64,000 nt of DNA, taken from the NCBI GenBank assembly GCA_022606425.2, contig JAHDVF020000221.1, positions 1 to 64,000 on the forward strand, in the 5' to 3' direction. Made by a program: the position numbers and the translations under genes. Position 1 is the stretch's first letter, and every line of letters begins with the position of its first letter. The DNA comes from Lepidostoma basale (lineage: Eukaryota > Arthropoda > Insecta > Trichoptera > Lepidostomatidae). The notes under the pieces were generated by a model. That model was not told the origin of the DNA, searched no databases, and was given only the letters and a program-made list of their open reading frames with translations. Positions 43,813-54,429 of the stretch are shown here, one piece after another.

Positions 43813-44090
43813 ACACTACTTACCTTCGCGTCGTCTTTCCGAAGGGTTAGGCAGAAAGAATGGCCTGCCACACTTTTCTTTCCTGCCATATTTCTCTCGC
43901 TTCCTCAACATTCATACATCGTGTCATGCACGCGCGTCGATTTCTCTGACTCCTCACATGGCCGACATTCAATTTTTGATTTATTTGATCGTGCCACGTT
44001 TTTCTCGGTCTTCCTCTATTTCTGGTTCCATTTACATCGTTAACATATAACTTTTTTACCATTCTCTCTTCAATTATTATTTCCATAAAA
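43813..44090 (-). pseudogene. TL LINE 3' portion
   Basis: The minus frame reads EERMVKKLYVNDVNGTRNRG, RPRKTWHDQINQKLNVGHV, RACMTRCMNVEEAREIWQER, QAILSA. Close to the 12.5- and 46.8-kb copies. Confidence 0.8.
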
Positions 44091-44705
44091 AAAATAAAGA
44101 TATGAAATAAAAAAAATTTTAACAAATAAATATTTCAATACGCTCTTTTGTGTAAAATTTATCAGTAATACCTTTCACAACTCCACGGATAAATTCGCTC
44201 AATTCACTCACATATTTCGTCGAACGAGCTGAGAGCAACAAAAACGTTTTGTTTTAGTTTCAGAACTCGTTATTTGCGGCTAGAAGCTTGTTGTTCTTCC
44301 ATTCGTCATCGTTTATTTTGAGTAGAAAATGTACTCAAAGCAAAATAATATCAATTGGGAACGTAATAGAATAGGCAAGAAGGCGCCTGACTTCTAGAAA
44401 ATTCGAGACTGTTATAAATGAAGAATAATACTAAAGGTAGTCGTACACGTGCACTCAGATCAAATGATAGTGATACGCCTTCTAAAAATTGAAAGTGAAA
44501 ATAATGAAACTATTTTCTTCATAAGTTTTCGTAAAAAAATCCTGTTAATAAAAAAAAATAACGACAATTATCAAATAAATAACCAATGAGACAAAAAAAC
44601 ATAAAATAATTTAGAATGTATCCAAAAAATTGTTGATGGTATTGAAAGGATATATTTATTCATGTTATAACACTTATTAAATACTATTATAATAAATGTG
44701 AACAT
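44091..44705. other. No recognised feature
   Basis: Unassigned. Confidence 0.4.
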
Positions 44706-44838
44706 TGCAAAAAATCGACGTACGTGCAAGACACGATGTATGAGTGTTGAAGAAGCGAGAAATATAATATGCGTGGAAAGAAAAGTGTGGCAGTCCATTC
44801 TTTCTGCTTACCCCTTTGATTAAACGGCGCTATGGTTA
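44706..44838 (+). repeat. TL 3' fragment
   Basis: AAATCGACGTACGTGCAAG through GTGTGGCAGTCCATTC and AAACGGCGCTATGGTTAG. Confidence 0.75.
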
Positions 44839-44844
44839 GTAAGG

Positions 44845-45121
44845 GGGAGTAAGGGGGATCCTATTGACTCTTCGAGCGGTGCATGGCCATCACCGTGGTG
44901 ATGGCTATGCTACGCTGGAGGATTGATCTGATCCCAAGTACCTATCCACACCTCCTCGACTTTGGTCTCCCCTGGAAACTATGCGAAATATTAGAGATCG
45001 AGTGTGAATAACCTAGGTGGATAATATTGATGCATAGGCTAACGTGGAAGGACACCTCGCCAACCCGTCTGGCAAGCGTGGCGTTGTAATGCCAACCACC
45101 CCCCGTATGACATGTCATACA
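44845..45121 (+). other. GC-richer segment with hairpin, fused to an RTE-B end
   Basis: CATGGCCATCACC and its near complement (about 44882-44910) form a strong stem. The segment is unlike its AT-rich neighbours and directly precedes an RTE-B 3' end. It may be the 5' untranslated part of an internally deleted RTE-B. Confidence 0.35.
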
Positions 45122-45190
45122 TGGAGAAGTATGGGGGAGGCCTTTGTCCAGCAGTGGACGACAACGGCTGTTAAAGAAAGAAGAATGGTT
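45122..45190 (+). repeat. RTE-B 3' end
   Basis: The frame reads MGEAFVQQWTTTAV-like (GGGAGGCCTTTGTCCAGCAG), then AAAGAAAGAAGAA. Matches 21.36-21.41 kb. Confidence 0.75.
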
Positions 45191-45667
45191 AGTAAGTTTT
45201 GATAACTGTAATACCCTCAATTGAGTTTGCAATACAAATACATATAATTTATTATAAACCGCTTTTTAAAGATAAATGAAAAAAAATCGATGTTTTCTAT
45301 AAGTGATATAAAAAGTGAAAATATGAAAATGACATTTTTTGCATTGCTAAAACAATTCAAAATACTCATATTGGAATATCTAAAACTATCAATTTCTTAT
45401 TATACCACAACATTTTCGGAAAATCTCAGGGAGCCTTTATTTTATTTATGATGCAATCATCTGACTTAAATTTCTTTCTTATAAATAATATTGAATAAAT
45501 TTTATAATATGAATAAATATAACATATCCTTTCAATTTATCCAAGAAGTCTTTCTACATCTTTTTAATTCTTCAATTCTATTGGATAATCCATGTTTTTT
45601 CTCCTTTAATTTACTCAAAACATTCCTATTATGTTATCATTATTATGATTTTGAAAAAGCCAAAGAT
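45191..45667. other. No recognised feature
   Basis: Unassigned. Confidence 0.4.
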
Positions 45668-45945
45668 AACTAACTAACCATCACGCCGTTGCACCAGGCA
45701 GAGAGAATGGACTTTCATACTGCTATGTATTTACATACATCTCGAGCTTTACCTACATTCATACAACATAACATGCGATGTAATTATCTGCCTTACATTT
45801 CTTCCTTATTTTGTCGTTTAGTATTCTTTATTAAATATCGTTTGGCCGTAGATTCTTCTCAGTGATCTAATTTTTACGGCATTTATCAATCTTTCTTCTT
45901 TTGCCAGATCCAAACTTACCACTAGAACTCTATCATGTACTCATA
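45668..45945 (-). repeat. TL remnant
   Basis: CTAACTAACCATCACGCCG then a decayed minus TL to CTTCTTTTGCCAGATCC, with internal deletions. Confidence 0.6.
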
Positions 45946-46072
45946 AATAAAATTGTCAATAAACAAGTTTATCTATCATTGTTTTGGCCAAAACACTATG
46001 ATAACTTAACATTTTAAATTGTTTAATTAAATAACTTTGTTTTATGTATCACAATTGTATTTAATTTTACGC

Positions 46073-46108
46073 GAAAGCTGTTTCGTCAACCTATGTTGAC
46101 ATCATCAG
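46073..46108 (-). ncRNA. Hammerhead ribozyme core (P1)
   Basis: Minus: CTGATGA, extra T, perfect GTCAAC/GTTGAC stem with an ATAG loop, GAA, ACAGCTTT, C. Confidence 0.65.
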
Positions 46109-46141
46109 GTGTTACAATTTTTTATGTTACAATTGTAATAC

Positions 46142-46177
46142 CTGATGATGTCAACATAGGTTGAGGAAACAGCTGTC
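46142..46177 (+). ncRNA. Hammerhead ribozyme core (P1)
   Basis: CTGATGA, extra T, GTCAAC/GTTGAG stem (closing pair lost), GAA, ACAGCTGT, C. Confidence 0.6.
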
Positions 46178-46250
46178 GCGGAAAATAAAATACAATTGTG
46201 ATACATAAAATAAAGTTATTTAATTTAACAGTTTAAAGTCTATGGTTGTA

Positions 46251-46762
46251 ACAATCCGAAAGGAATGAGGTTCTCCATGTGAGCTGCCTATCATAGCAGG
46301 CAGTGCTTAATATTTTTTCATGGGGCGTGAAACAAGTTTTACATACACGTAACGTGGCCATAATGGCGGAGCTTATGGTAACCGTAGCTTTATGGTTGGC
46401 ATAACTTTATGGTAAGCGCGCACTTATGGTAACTACGGAGCACCTTTGGCACTTTGTATCAAGATGTTTCAATTTGCCGGTCCACTTGCTGGGAGTTCTG
46501 TAACGCGGCGTGACTAAGTATTATTTCTGAAGAAAAAATCTACTTTCTTTTAAAATAGTTTTCTTGACGTGCTTTCGAAAACTCGACTTTATTCTTCTGC
46601 ATTAAAAAATATGGTAGCTTAAATGGCGCCTATTGTCCTTTCTGATTAAATTATATTAAATAATTTTAAACGTTATTGCCGGCCTAGGAAGTGAACGAGT
46701 GAGGCTTACGAAAGGGCTCTGCTGCGCCCAATAATAGCTTCGTATTTTTTTTTAAAACTAAC
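46251..46762. other. No recognised feature
   Basis: Unassigned, with short ATGGTAA-type repeats near 46350-46430. Confidence 0.4.
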
Positions 46763-47005
46763 TAAATAACTAACTAACCATCACGCCGTCTCCCCGAAGA
46801 GGTAGGCAGAAAGAATGAACTGCCGCACTTTTCTTTCCTGACATATTTCTCTCGCTTCCTCAACATTCATACATCGTGTCATGCACGCGCGTCGATTTCT
46901 CTGACTCCTCACATGGCCGACATTCAATATTTGATTTATTTGATCGTGCCACGTTTTCCTCGGTCTTCCTCTATTTCTGGTTCCATTTACATCATTAACT
47001 TATTA
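46763..47005 (-). repeat. TL 3' fragment
   Basis: Minus TL with tail, AACCATCACGCCGTCTCCCC to TTCTGGTTCCATTTACATC. Close to 43.8 kb. Confidence 0.8.
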
Positions 47006-47009
47006 ACAT

Positions 47010-47125
47010 ATGTATAAACCCACTTAAAACTACACCGATGAAGGTTTTTTTTTGTTCCGAAACATGTTTGTTTTAATTTTTCATTTAATTTGTATTGTAT
47101 AATAAATAAAGTGCTATGATACAAA
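47010..47125 (+). repeat. PLE-linked repeat with decayed core
   Basis: CCGATGAAGG, a T-run, TTCCGAAACATGTTTG, then AATAAATAAAGTGC. Half of the hammerhead core remains. Confidence 0.5.
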
Positions 47126-47131
47126 GTATAA

Positions 47132-47500
47132 AATATTAAGAATTAATTGTATCTCAATAAAGACGAAAATGTTAATGATTTGGCAACAGAATATGGTGGT
47201 CGAGACGTTTACAGGACTTATGACCTGTCATTGGTTGAGTTAAGCGATCGTTTTATATAATACAACATTCCTCAGTCCACCCCTCGTACGAACAACACGT
47301 CTGACAATTATTTTTGAAAGTTGTATATATGCTTCTATATATGCTCGGGGAAAACGATAGCTTAACCCAACCAATGACAGATCATAAGTCCTGTAAACGC
47401 CTCGACCACCATATTCTGTTTCCAAATAATTTACATCTTCGTCTCTATTGAGATACAATTAATTCTTAATGATTAACCCGTAATGGGTAAAATCCAGTAT
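47132..47500. repeat. TSat-derived fold-back element
   Basis: TSat arms in opposite orientation (47140-47260 and 47350-47470) meet around ~90 bp. Each has GACAGATCATAAG/CTTATGACCTGTC and a TCTCAAT box. The right end carries the terminal CAGTATTTGTCTACAAG. Confidence 0.8.
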
Positions 47501-47606
47501 TTGTCTACAAGTATTTGAATACATTCAAAGAAACAAAATGGTATAAAATATTGTTCAATTTATTGAAAGCTAAGGCATTAACACTGGAATTACGTAGTAA
47601 TACACT

Positions 47607-48070
47607 TTGGAAATTGAATATGACTTTGTTTATAATCCACAAAAAATTAATAAAAAATCACTCCCTTGTCCCATCAAACCAATCTTTTACACACAAAACA
47701 AACTCGGCCAACTTTTTAAATTCCAAACAATAAACAGATATTTGGCAAAAAGTGGTGTATATAAAATTAAATGTAAGGATTGTGATGCTTTTTACATAGG
47801 CAAAACAGGACGAACATTTAAATCACGTATCAATGAACACAAACAAGCTTTCACTAAACATACAATTTTTTCTGAGATGGCTAACCATTGTTTTGAATTT
47901 CACCATAGTTTCGATAAAATAAACAAACTAGAAAATTTATAAATCCTCAAGACGATAAAATTGGGTGAATATATAATAAATAATCAGATTCCTCATTTTA
48001 CTCCTTTCTCCTTAAATACTTTATCTACTTTTTGTCTCCCAAGCTCCCATTCCCAATCATATGCAAATTA
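47607..48070 (+). pseudogene. PLE GIY-YIG endonuclease domain remnant
   Basis: The frame reads FYTQNKLGQLFKFQTINRYL, AKSGVYKIKCKDCDAFYIGK, TGRTFKSRINEHKQAF, then SEMANHCFEFHH. GVYKI and FYIG are the GIY and YIG motifs. CKDCDAF is the short linker typical of PLE EN domains, and GRTFKSRINEH holds the catalytic Arg and conserved His. A TAA at 47940 interrupts; in the same frame it continues ILKTIKLGEYIINNQIPHF to a stop near 48068. The RT domain is absent. Confidence 0.82.
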
Positions 48071-48317
48071 ATCAATTAATCAATTATGTCTTCAAACGAT
48101 ATTTTTTCATATATTATACAATTTTATATTAACATTGTATTATTATTGTTTAATATTATTCATTAGTTCTTACTGATAAAGAAATATTTTCAGTACTAAT
48201 GGCAACTAGCCCAGGTAAATTATTTAAATTTCAATGTTTTATTCTTTTGTATCATATGAATTTTAAAATGCGTTTTTTTATTAGTCTCGTTGTTCAGTTT
48301 TTATTATATATTTACAC

Positions 48318-48348
48318 CTGAAGATGGAAATATCCTCCGAAACATGTC
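48318..48348 (+). ncRNA. Hammerhead ribozyme core (P2) downstream of PLE ORF
   Basis: CTGAAGA, extra T, GGA/TCC stem (inner pairs weakened against the 12.3-kb copy), GAA, self-complementary ACATGT, C. It lies in the terminal repeat of the PLE. Confidence 0.68.
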
Positions 48349-48523
48349 TTGTTTTTTTTTTTAATATTTTGTGGATTATAAACAAAGTTATTTTCAATTT
48401 CCAAAGTGTAAATATTGTTTAATTATACATTCGCAATATGAAGTAATGGTGAATATAGAAGATATTTTTTAAACTTTGTTTATGTATTTTTGATTTACGC
48501 ATTTGTTAATATGATACTTAATT

Positions 48524-49222
48524 GATCGCTCCCCAGTATCTACATCCGACACAGATATCTCTCCTAAAAAAGCAATAAAACTTCTTGGCGTCCATCTAGA
48601 GACTGATCTTTCATTGAAAACTCAAATCAATAAAACAGTCAGCAATTGCTTCTTTCATCTAAGGCAATTAAGATCCATAAAAAGAAATATTCCCATTGAC
48701 AGTTTTAAAACATTGATCAATTCCTTCGTCGTATCCCGACTAGATTACTGCAATGGTGTCTACGCCAACATCCCCAAACAGCAAAAAAATAAACTCCAGT
48801 CTGCATTCAATGCAGCAGCAAGACTGATAAGGGGTGTGCCAAAGAGTTGTCACATAACACAGCATCTTAAGGAGCTCCACTGGCTGAAATGTCCAGAAAG
48901 GATACAATACAAACTCTGCTGGACGGTCTATAAGGCGTTGCATGGAATGGCACCAGCTTATATATCTGAACTCTGCATCAACGAGAACCTGAATGCTAGA
49001 CAGTCTACATTGCGATCAGCTAAGTCTTCTGCGATCGGTAGATTGACTGTGCCAAAACGCTGTCCAAGCACAAACTTTGGCGACCGAGCCTTCGCGGTAG
49101 CCGGCCCTTCAGCCTGGAACAGTCTTCCAGCAGACCTTAAGTGCATTGAGAATCAATCAGAGTTTAGATCGAGACTCAAAACGCACCTTTTCAAATTATC
49201 ATTTCCTGACAGGAAGGGCTGA
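48524..49222 (+). pseudogene. CR1/L2-like LINE C-terminal coding remnant
   Basis: The longest open frame in the window (233 codons, no in-frame stop, 5'-truncated). It reads KKAIKLLGVHLETDLSLKTQ, VSRLDYCNGVYANIPKQQKN, ARLIRGVPKSCHITQHLKEL, LCWTVYKALHGMAPAYISEL, FGDRAFAVAGPSAWNSLPAD, then FRSRLKTHLFKLSF. This is the thumb/C-terminal region of CR1/L2-clade reverse transcriptases; the catalytic palm is missing. The 63.75-kb copy overlaps its first part. Confidence 0.88.
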
Positions 49223-49395
49223 TCGATTTCGTCGGATGCAGCCCTCATACTAAATATGTTTATATATATTTTTATCATTATTATTATTATTATTATATAG
49301 TTGATAAAACGGAGCATCTTCTACAGCGCCCTTGAGATGAGCAATTCATAAAAATGGCGCTTTATAAATTATCCAATTTATTATTATATTATTAT
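49223..49395 (+). repeat. CR 3' UTR and (ATT)n tail
   Basis: GCGCCCTTGAGATGAGC, AAAAATGGCGCTTTATAAAT, then TTATTATTATATTATTAT. Shared with 11.03-11.08 kb, defining the family end. Confidence 0.8.
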
Positions 49396-49837
49396 AAGTA
49401 CTAATCTTACTTTATATTCATTTTTCTGGTTCACGTTTCCGTTTTTAGGTCTTCTAATTTTATGCTTGAACCGTCACAGGTTAAAAATAAGAATCCGTCT
49501 GTATAAAATTTCTTCCAGACACCTGATAAATTACTTGAATAAGATCATCCTTGACAGATGAGATAGGACGAAAAGAGTGATATAACAATTGTACAAATTC
49601 AACTTCAAAATAATATAATTATTTAAGCGAAATTCTTGGATAAGCGCTTTCCAAATAATTTATCTTCAGCTTTTAATCTTAATTATAGGTACAATTAAAC
49701 AATTATTTTACAATTAACATTTTTAAACATCTTTATTAGACTATTACTCTAAAGGTGACAAAAGTTTTTGTTTAAATTCAGTGTTCTTATGCTTTAGTAT
49801 GAATAACTTAATTTGTGGTTTGATATTATTATTTCAA
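49396..49837. other. No recognised feature
   Basis: Unassigned. Confidence 0.4.
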
Positions 49838-50335
49838 CTAGTGCCAACCCATATGTATGGAAGTAAAGCTTGGAGCTGACAAAATAGGATAGAAGTAGGA
49901 TAAATGCTGTAGAAATGAGATCACTAAGAAGAATGTGCGGATAAACGATATATGATAGCATACCGAACGACGAAATAAAGAAGAAATGTAAGACAGATAT
50001 TGCATCATAAGTAAAATTAAAAAAGGATCCCTGAGATGGTTTGGACATATGAAACGATTGGACAACAGAAGAATGGTTAAAATGCTATATTATATGTAAG
50101 GAGTGTTAACGGAAAGAGAAGCCGCGGAAGATCAAGGAAAGCATAGCATGACCAAATTAATTAAATACTGAAAGGCGGCCACATTCGAAGTCGGAAAAAT
50201 CTACGAGCATCCATGTTACGATGCATGAATGTGTAGGAACCTAAAAAAGTATGTCAGGACAGAACGGTGTGGCGGTCCATCCTCTCTGCCTACCCTTTCG
50301 GCGAAACGGTGTGATGGTTAGTTAGTAAGTTAGTT
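49838..50335 (+). pseudogene. TL LINE (subfamily b) 3' portion
   Basis: GTGCCAACCCATATGTATGG, GAGATCACTAAGAAGAATG, GAAAGGCGGCCACATTCG to GGCGAAACGGTGTGATGG and TTAG units. Stops throughout. Same subfamily as 8.45 kb. Confidence 0.8.
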
Positions 50336-50353
50336 ATTATTAACTATCATTTG

Positions 50354-50545
50354 ACACTTGTATATTTGCATTTAAATCACTTTATTCTTTACAACAACCA
50401 ACCGGTTTCGCTCCCGCCCGGGGTTATAAAAGACACCGAAGTTCAGTGAGTTTCGTTACTCTGACAAGGTTCCGGCCGGAGTGAAACCGGTTGGTTCTTA
50501 TAAAGAATAAAGTGGTTTAAATACAAATTTACAAGTTTAATAATT
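50354..50545. repeat. P7 inverted-repeat element
   Basis: Arms ACCAACCGGTTTCGCTCC and GTGAAACCGGTTGGTTC with flanking ACTTTATTCTTTA and complement. The plus side reads CTGACAA (G8 to A), TCCGG/CCGGA, GAAACCGGTT. The stem register differs from other families. Confidence 0.6.
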
Positions 50546-50715
50546 ATATTTAAGGGTTCTTATTTATCACAACCTATATATGAGGTATTTCTTTTTCTTG
50601 GCTTCATTCCCCCTAGACGACAACCTTCGTACGCAGATTCTATAATTTTCATTTTTGACTCTGTTCTTGATGCACTTGACCGGTTTTAAGTTTCTTTCCA
50701 ATGCTGGCAAATCTA

Positions 50716-50800
50716 AACAACTGACTAACTAACCATCACGCCGTCTCCCCGGAGGGGTAGGCATAAAGAATGGACCGCTACATTGTTCTGTTTCTTATTT
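50716..50800 (-). repeat. TL 3' fragment
   Basis: ACTAACCATCACGCCGTCTC through GAATGGACCGCTACATTG, very short. Confidence 0.7.
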
Positions 50801-50919
50801 GATAAAAAAAAATATATACTCGTATTATTTTTATAGTGTTTCCTCTAGTTTGTTTAATTTTTTATGTTTATCGAATGATTTGTATGAAGATGGAATATCT
50901 TTAAACTAAATTTCGATAA

Positions 50920-51195
50920 TGTTGATAAAAACCAATTAATACGGATGAAAATTATGGGAATGACATACTTTGCCTTTCTTGTGCATTATCAAAGGTCCAT
51001 ACAAATGTGACGAAACTTGAACTCGTTGCAGTTTATATACACTGGTAAATGGAGTAAACGAAATCACATTTGATAATGGCTTAGAAGGACGAAACATGTC
51101 ATTCCCATAAAATATAATAAAACTTCTAGAAAACTGACGTTTTTATTATTATTAATTATTTGTTATGGGGTTTAACATCATTGTTCAAGAAACTA
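50920..51195. repeat. P5 inverted-repeat element
   Basis: The minus core (50961-50992) and plus core (51070-51100) both carry TTGATAA. The plus core keeps GAA, ACATGT, C. The right end is AACATCATTGTTCAAGAAAC. Confidence 0.7.
51070..51100 (+). ncRNA. Hammerhead-like core, U3/A8 variant (P5)
   Basis: TTGATAA, T, imperfect GGCTT/AGGAC stem, GAA, self-complementary ACATGT, C. C3 and G8 are replaced by U and A together. Confidence 0.45.
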
Positions 51196-51196
51196 T

Positions 51197-51385
51197 ACAT
51201 GGGTGGTTGTCTAGGGGATAGAACGCTTGGCTCCTGATCCAGAGGGCATGGGTTCAAGCCTGGACACGACCAGATTCCTTCTCCATAATAATGAGCTTTT
51301 TTCTGCTCACATTGAAGATTGTAAAATAAATTCTTATATCATTGATATAAATCCTTGATGTTGGTCTTTAAAAAAATAAAAATAA
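51197..51385 (+). repeat. S2 SINE, best copy
   Basis: GTGGTTGTCTAGGGGATAGA, ACGCTTGGCTCCTGATCC, GGGTTCAAGCCTGG then the S2 body and an A-rich tail. It abuts the P5 end. Confidence 0.82.
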
Positions 51386-52061
51386 AAATGATAAAAAAAA
51401 ACTCATTTTTTTAAAGTGTTTCCTCTAGTTTGCTTCATTTTTCGTGGAATGGTCAGAAAAAAGCGTTGACGCATTTCGTTTAAAACACGTTTACGGAGAC
51501 CTGGTCCAGGATAATTTTAGAGCCATTCAGCGCACATGACTTAACAGAATAATTAATCATGTTTATTGTTCCCGTTTACATAATGTTGAATACGATATTC
51601 TCTGTTATGTCGCCATTTTATTTCAAAAAACAATGCGACGTTTTTGTCTGTATTCATATTACTTTCATTTTATAGAACACGGGGAACCAATATTAAATAT
51701 TCAGGGCAGTACCGATCCTATTCCATTCGCATCGGTAGCCGTCATATCACGTGTAAGATTTCCTAACCGTTAACATCGGTAGCCGTGATATATCGTTTTG
51801 CGACTTTGCAGTACTCGTAGTGACATTTTTTGTAAGAATTTGGAACCACAAATTACTACAATATTTACCTACATCTATCCTTTACTGTGTTCTGTAAAGA
51901 TAATAAATTAAATGTATTTAACTTCGTCATAATTACGGTTTACATGCGCGCTTTCGGTAAATCACATGCGTGAAGTATCCTATCGGCCAAATATTCGTTT
52001 GTCTTGCGTCGCACGCGCATTTCATTTTCGACGATTTACGACAAAAATATTTAACGTTGAT
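51386..52061. other. No recognised feature
   Basis: Unassigned. AGTGTTTCCTCTAGTTTG occurs at about 50837 and 51417. Confidence 0.4.
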
Positions 52062-52380
52062 TTTTGGAAGGAATGTAGAGCGAAAGAAAGTATTATGAAC
52101 AAAATTATAAAAAAACACTGTTTTTTATGATATACTCGTATGGTGTACACAGGTGAAGAAACAATGGTAAAAAAAGTATACGTTAACGATGTGAATGGAT
52201 TATGGAAGTAAACATAACATGACCAAATTAATCAAATTTTAAAGGTCGACCAAGTTGGAAGTCGTAAGAATTGATTTGCGTGTATGCCTAGCTGTATGAA
52301 TGTGGAGGAATCTAGAGAGGTGTTTTAGTGACCATTATTTCTGCCTACTCTTGCGGAAAACGGCGTGATGGTTTGTTGTC
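52062..52380 (+). pseudogene. TL LINE remnant
   Basis: GTAGAGCGAAAGAAAGTATT, AGTATACGTTAACGATGTG, TGAATGTGGAGGAATC, AAACGGCGTGATGG. Several deletions. Confidence 0.65.
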
Positions 52381-52984
52381 GTTAAAATGATAACGTTCTC
52401 CAGTTTGGTTTAAATATCTTCAATATTGATTTTACAAAATCCAAGATTTGAGATTATGATCTGTTCACACCCTGTAACATTGCATCTATTACGTTACCAA
52501 TTCTATTTCAAAATAGTTTTCTATTGAATTATTTTGGTTAGGTTATTTTGAATTTTATCCCATGGAGTAATTCAAATATTGAATTTCTTGCAATTCAATC
52601 CTCTTGCATTCTTAGTTCTGAATTCGAATTTCAAAGCAAACTTTTAATGGCTTCCAAACTTTGATACGGATCTGATGTGAAGTTTTCTATCAACGAAGTT
52701 TATAATAACATGTAATACGTACTAAATATCTTGGTATTATTGGGCAAAGATCATGTTTGTTAAATCACGTTGTCAATATTTAAATAAATAATAATAATAT
52801 TTCGCAATTTTTTAAAACCATTTTCATTAAAAAAAAAATTCAGATATATAAATATACGCGTGAATTAATGTGATTTGGTTCATAGTAAATCAAATATAAA
52901 ATGCTTTATTTAATTGGGAAAAAACATTTTGAATTGATAATAAAGGTTTCATCGTTTATAAAATATTTTAATAATTATTAAATA
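52381..52984. other. No recognised feature
   Basis: Unassigned AT-rich sequence. Confidence 0.4.
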
Positions 52985-53205
52985 GTATTGAGACAGACTG
53001 TAATGAACCGATTGGAGGAGTGTGAAATATGGATATACCGAATACCGCGGACTCCGTATACCGCGGACAGAGTTGAGTACCTGTTCCAAATAGCGCAGGA
53101 CAGAGATGCTTTCACTGCAGTGATTGCCAACTTTGGGGGGGACCTTATACGGTACCAGAATAGTGTAGAATTTCAATTCTATAGATATTCGAATTATAAA
53201 TAGTG
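52985..53205 (+). pseudogene. RTE-C C-terminal remnant
   Basis: The frame reads MNRLEECEIW, RVEYLFQIAQDRDAFTAVIA, NFGGD. The DRDxFxxVIAN block matches 37.26-37.33 kb. Confidence 0.6.
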
Positions 53206-53213
53206 ATAATAAT

Positions 53214-53528
53214 TAGGGGCTCAAAGTTTGGTAGGGTCACGGAGATGCACGTTTTGTTGGGAAATATGTGTCACTTAAATGCCGTGAAATGCCACAGTTG
53301 CATTCCATCAGCAACACTACCAATAGTCCTACTCCTAGCGTCTTAGGCCCCGTGAGCCCCGGGCAATGTGGCCACTGGCAATACCATCAGCCATAACAGA
53401 TAGGAGAGGATGAATGGCGAGTTTCTGGCGCCATTAAACCGGAACCACCCAGCTAAGGAAGAGAAAAACCCTGGCCCTTCTGGTAGGGGGTAGGGCGAGT
53501 TGCTCATAACTTCTCCCCATAAAAGACA
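53214..53528 (+). repeat. 5' untranslated region of an RTE/BovB-like LINE
   Basis: GC-richer sequence without a frame, directly upstream of the endonuclease start. Inferred from position. Confidence 0.5.
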
Positions 53529-54064
53529 ATGATAAAGAAACCAGACGCGGAGCCTCGGACAAGGACTAGAAATCGGACTAGACCTGGCAAACGAAATATG
53601 GACATACGAATTGGCACTTGGGATGTTAGAACACTGTATAGAAGTGGAGCTCTTAGAGAGCTGACTGATGCGATGAAGAAGTATATGGTGCAAATAATGG
53701 CAGTGCAGGGGACAAGGTGGCTAAACAGCGAGACATTTGACGCCACAACTCACACGGTTCTATACAGCGGTATCAAGAGGCACCATAAACTCGGGGTTGC
53801 GTTTATAGTGGACGAAAATGTGAAAAACCTTGGTTTCAGGCCCATAAACGAGCGAATCTGTGTTTTCGCTATCTGTGAACCGTATTAAAACCAGATTCTT
53901 TAACGTGTCAATGATAAATGTGCATGCAGAAACTGACGATAAGGATAATGCAATTAAGGGCACCTTGTACCATAAATTGGAACATGTTTGCGATTCAAAA
54001 TTTTTCTGGAAGCTAAGGCTCGATATGGGTTGTAGGGCCATCGAAGAAAAAGATAATAATAACT
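53529..54064 (+). pseudogene. RTE-clade LINE AP-endonuclease remnant
   Basis: The first frame (53529-53888) has KRNMDIRIGTWDVRTLYRSG, IMAVQGTRWLN, LGVAFIVDENVKNLGFRPIN, ERICVFAI. G-T-W-D-V-R-T-L and the QxTRW motif identify the APE domain, but the metal-binding Glu expected in QETRW is Gly. After a frameshift near 53880 it continues INVHAETDDKDNAIKGTLYH. The element ends abruptly near 54064; the RT domain is absent. Confidence 0.8.
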
Positions 54065-54065
54065 A

Positions 54066-54429
54066 ACTTTTTATCGGAAAACCTTTCATTCATTTTATTA
54101 TTTCCTTGACTAGATTTTTATTAATCCCAGTAATGATGACACATAAAAACATTACCATTAGCATGAAAATTTCATATTAAGTGTAATTAGGTGGCGGCCA
54201 AATCCCATTAATGTGTTCAATTTGCATATAAAGTTTAAATTTGCGTACAAATTTCAGTTTTACTGTGATAAAGACAGGACAATGATGTTTAATATACAAC
54301 GGATTGTATTTTTTATTTTTTTGGTATCTAAACTCAGCTCTTCAAAGTGGAAACTGGGTATCTAACTTCTTCTGGATTACATCCAGGATTTTGCCTATTA
54401 TTATATTACATGTAAAACGAATACAGTCG
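54066..54429. other. No recognised feature
   Basis: Unassigned. Confidence 0.4.

Larger units (their letters stand above)
45960..46250. repeat. P1 inverted-repeat element, both cores present
   Basis: Compact P1 (no long interior): outer CATTGTTTTGGCCAAAAC, arms with CACAATTGTATTTAATTTTA, opposed cores separated by ~30 bp. Confidence 0.85.
47545..48430 (+). mobile_element. Penelope-like element, 5'-truncated, with P2 ends
   Basis: Order: an inverted P2 end (47545-47646: GAAAGCTAAGGCATTAAC, ACACTTTGGAAATTG, GTTTATAATCCACAA), GIY-YIG coding remnant, ~230 bp spacer, plus-strand hammerhead core, then the same P2 end in direct sense (TTGTGGATTATAAACAAAG). This links the P2 repeats to PLE protein sequence. 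Confidence 0.8.

Noticed and set aside
43657..44050. Plus-strand frames of 85-128 codons
   Set aside because: They are antisense to a TL LINE remnant.
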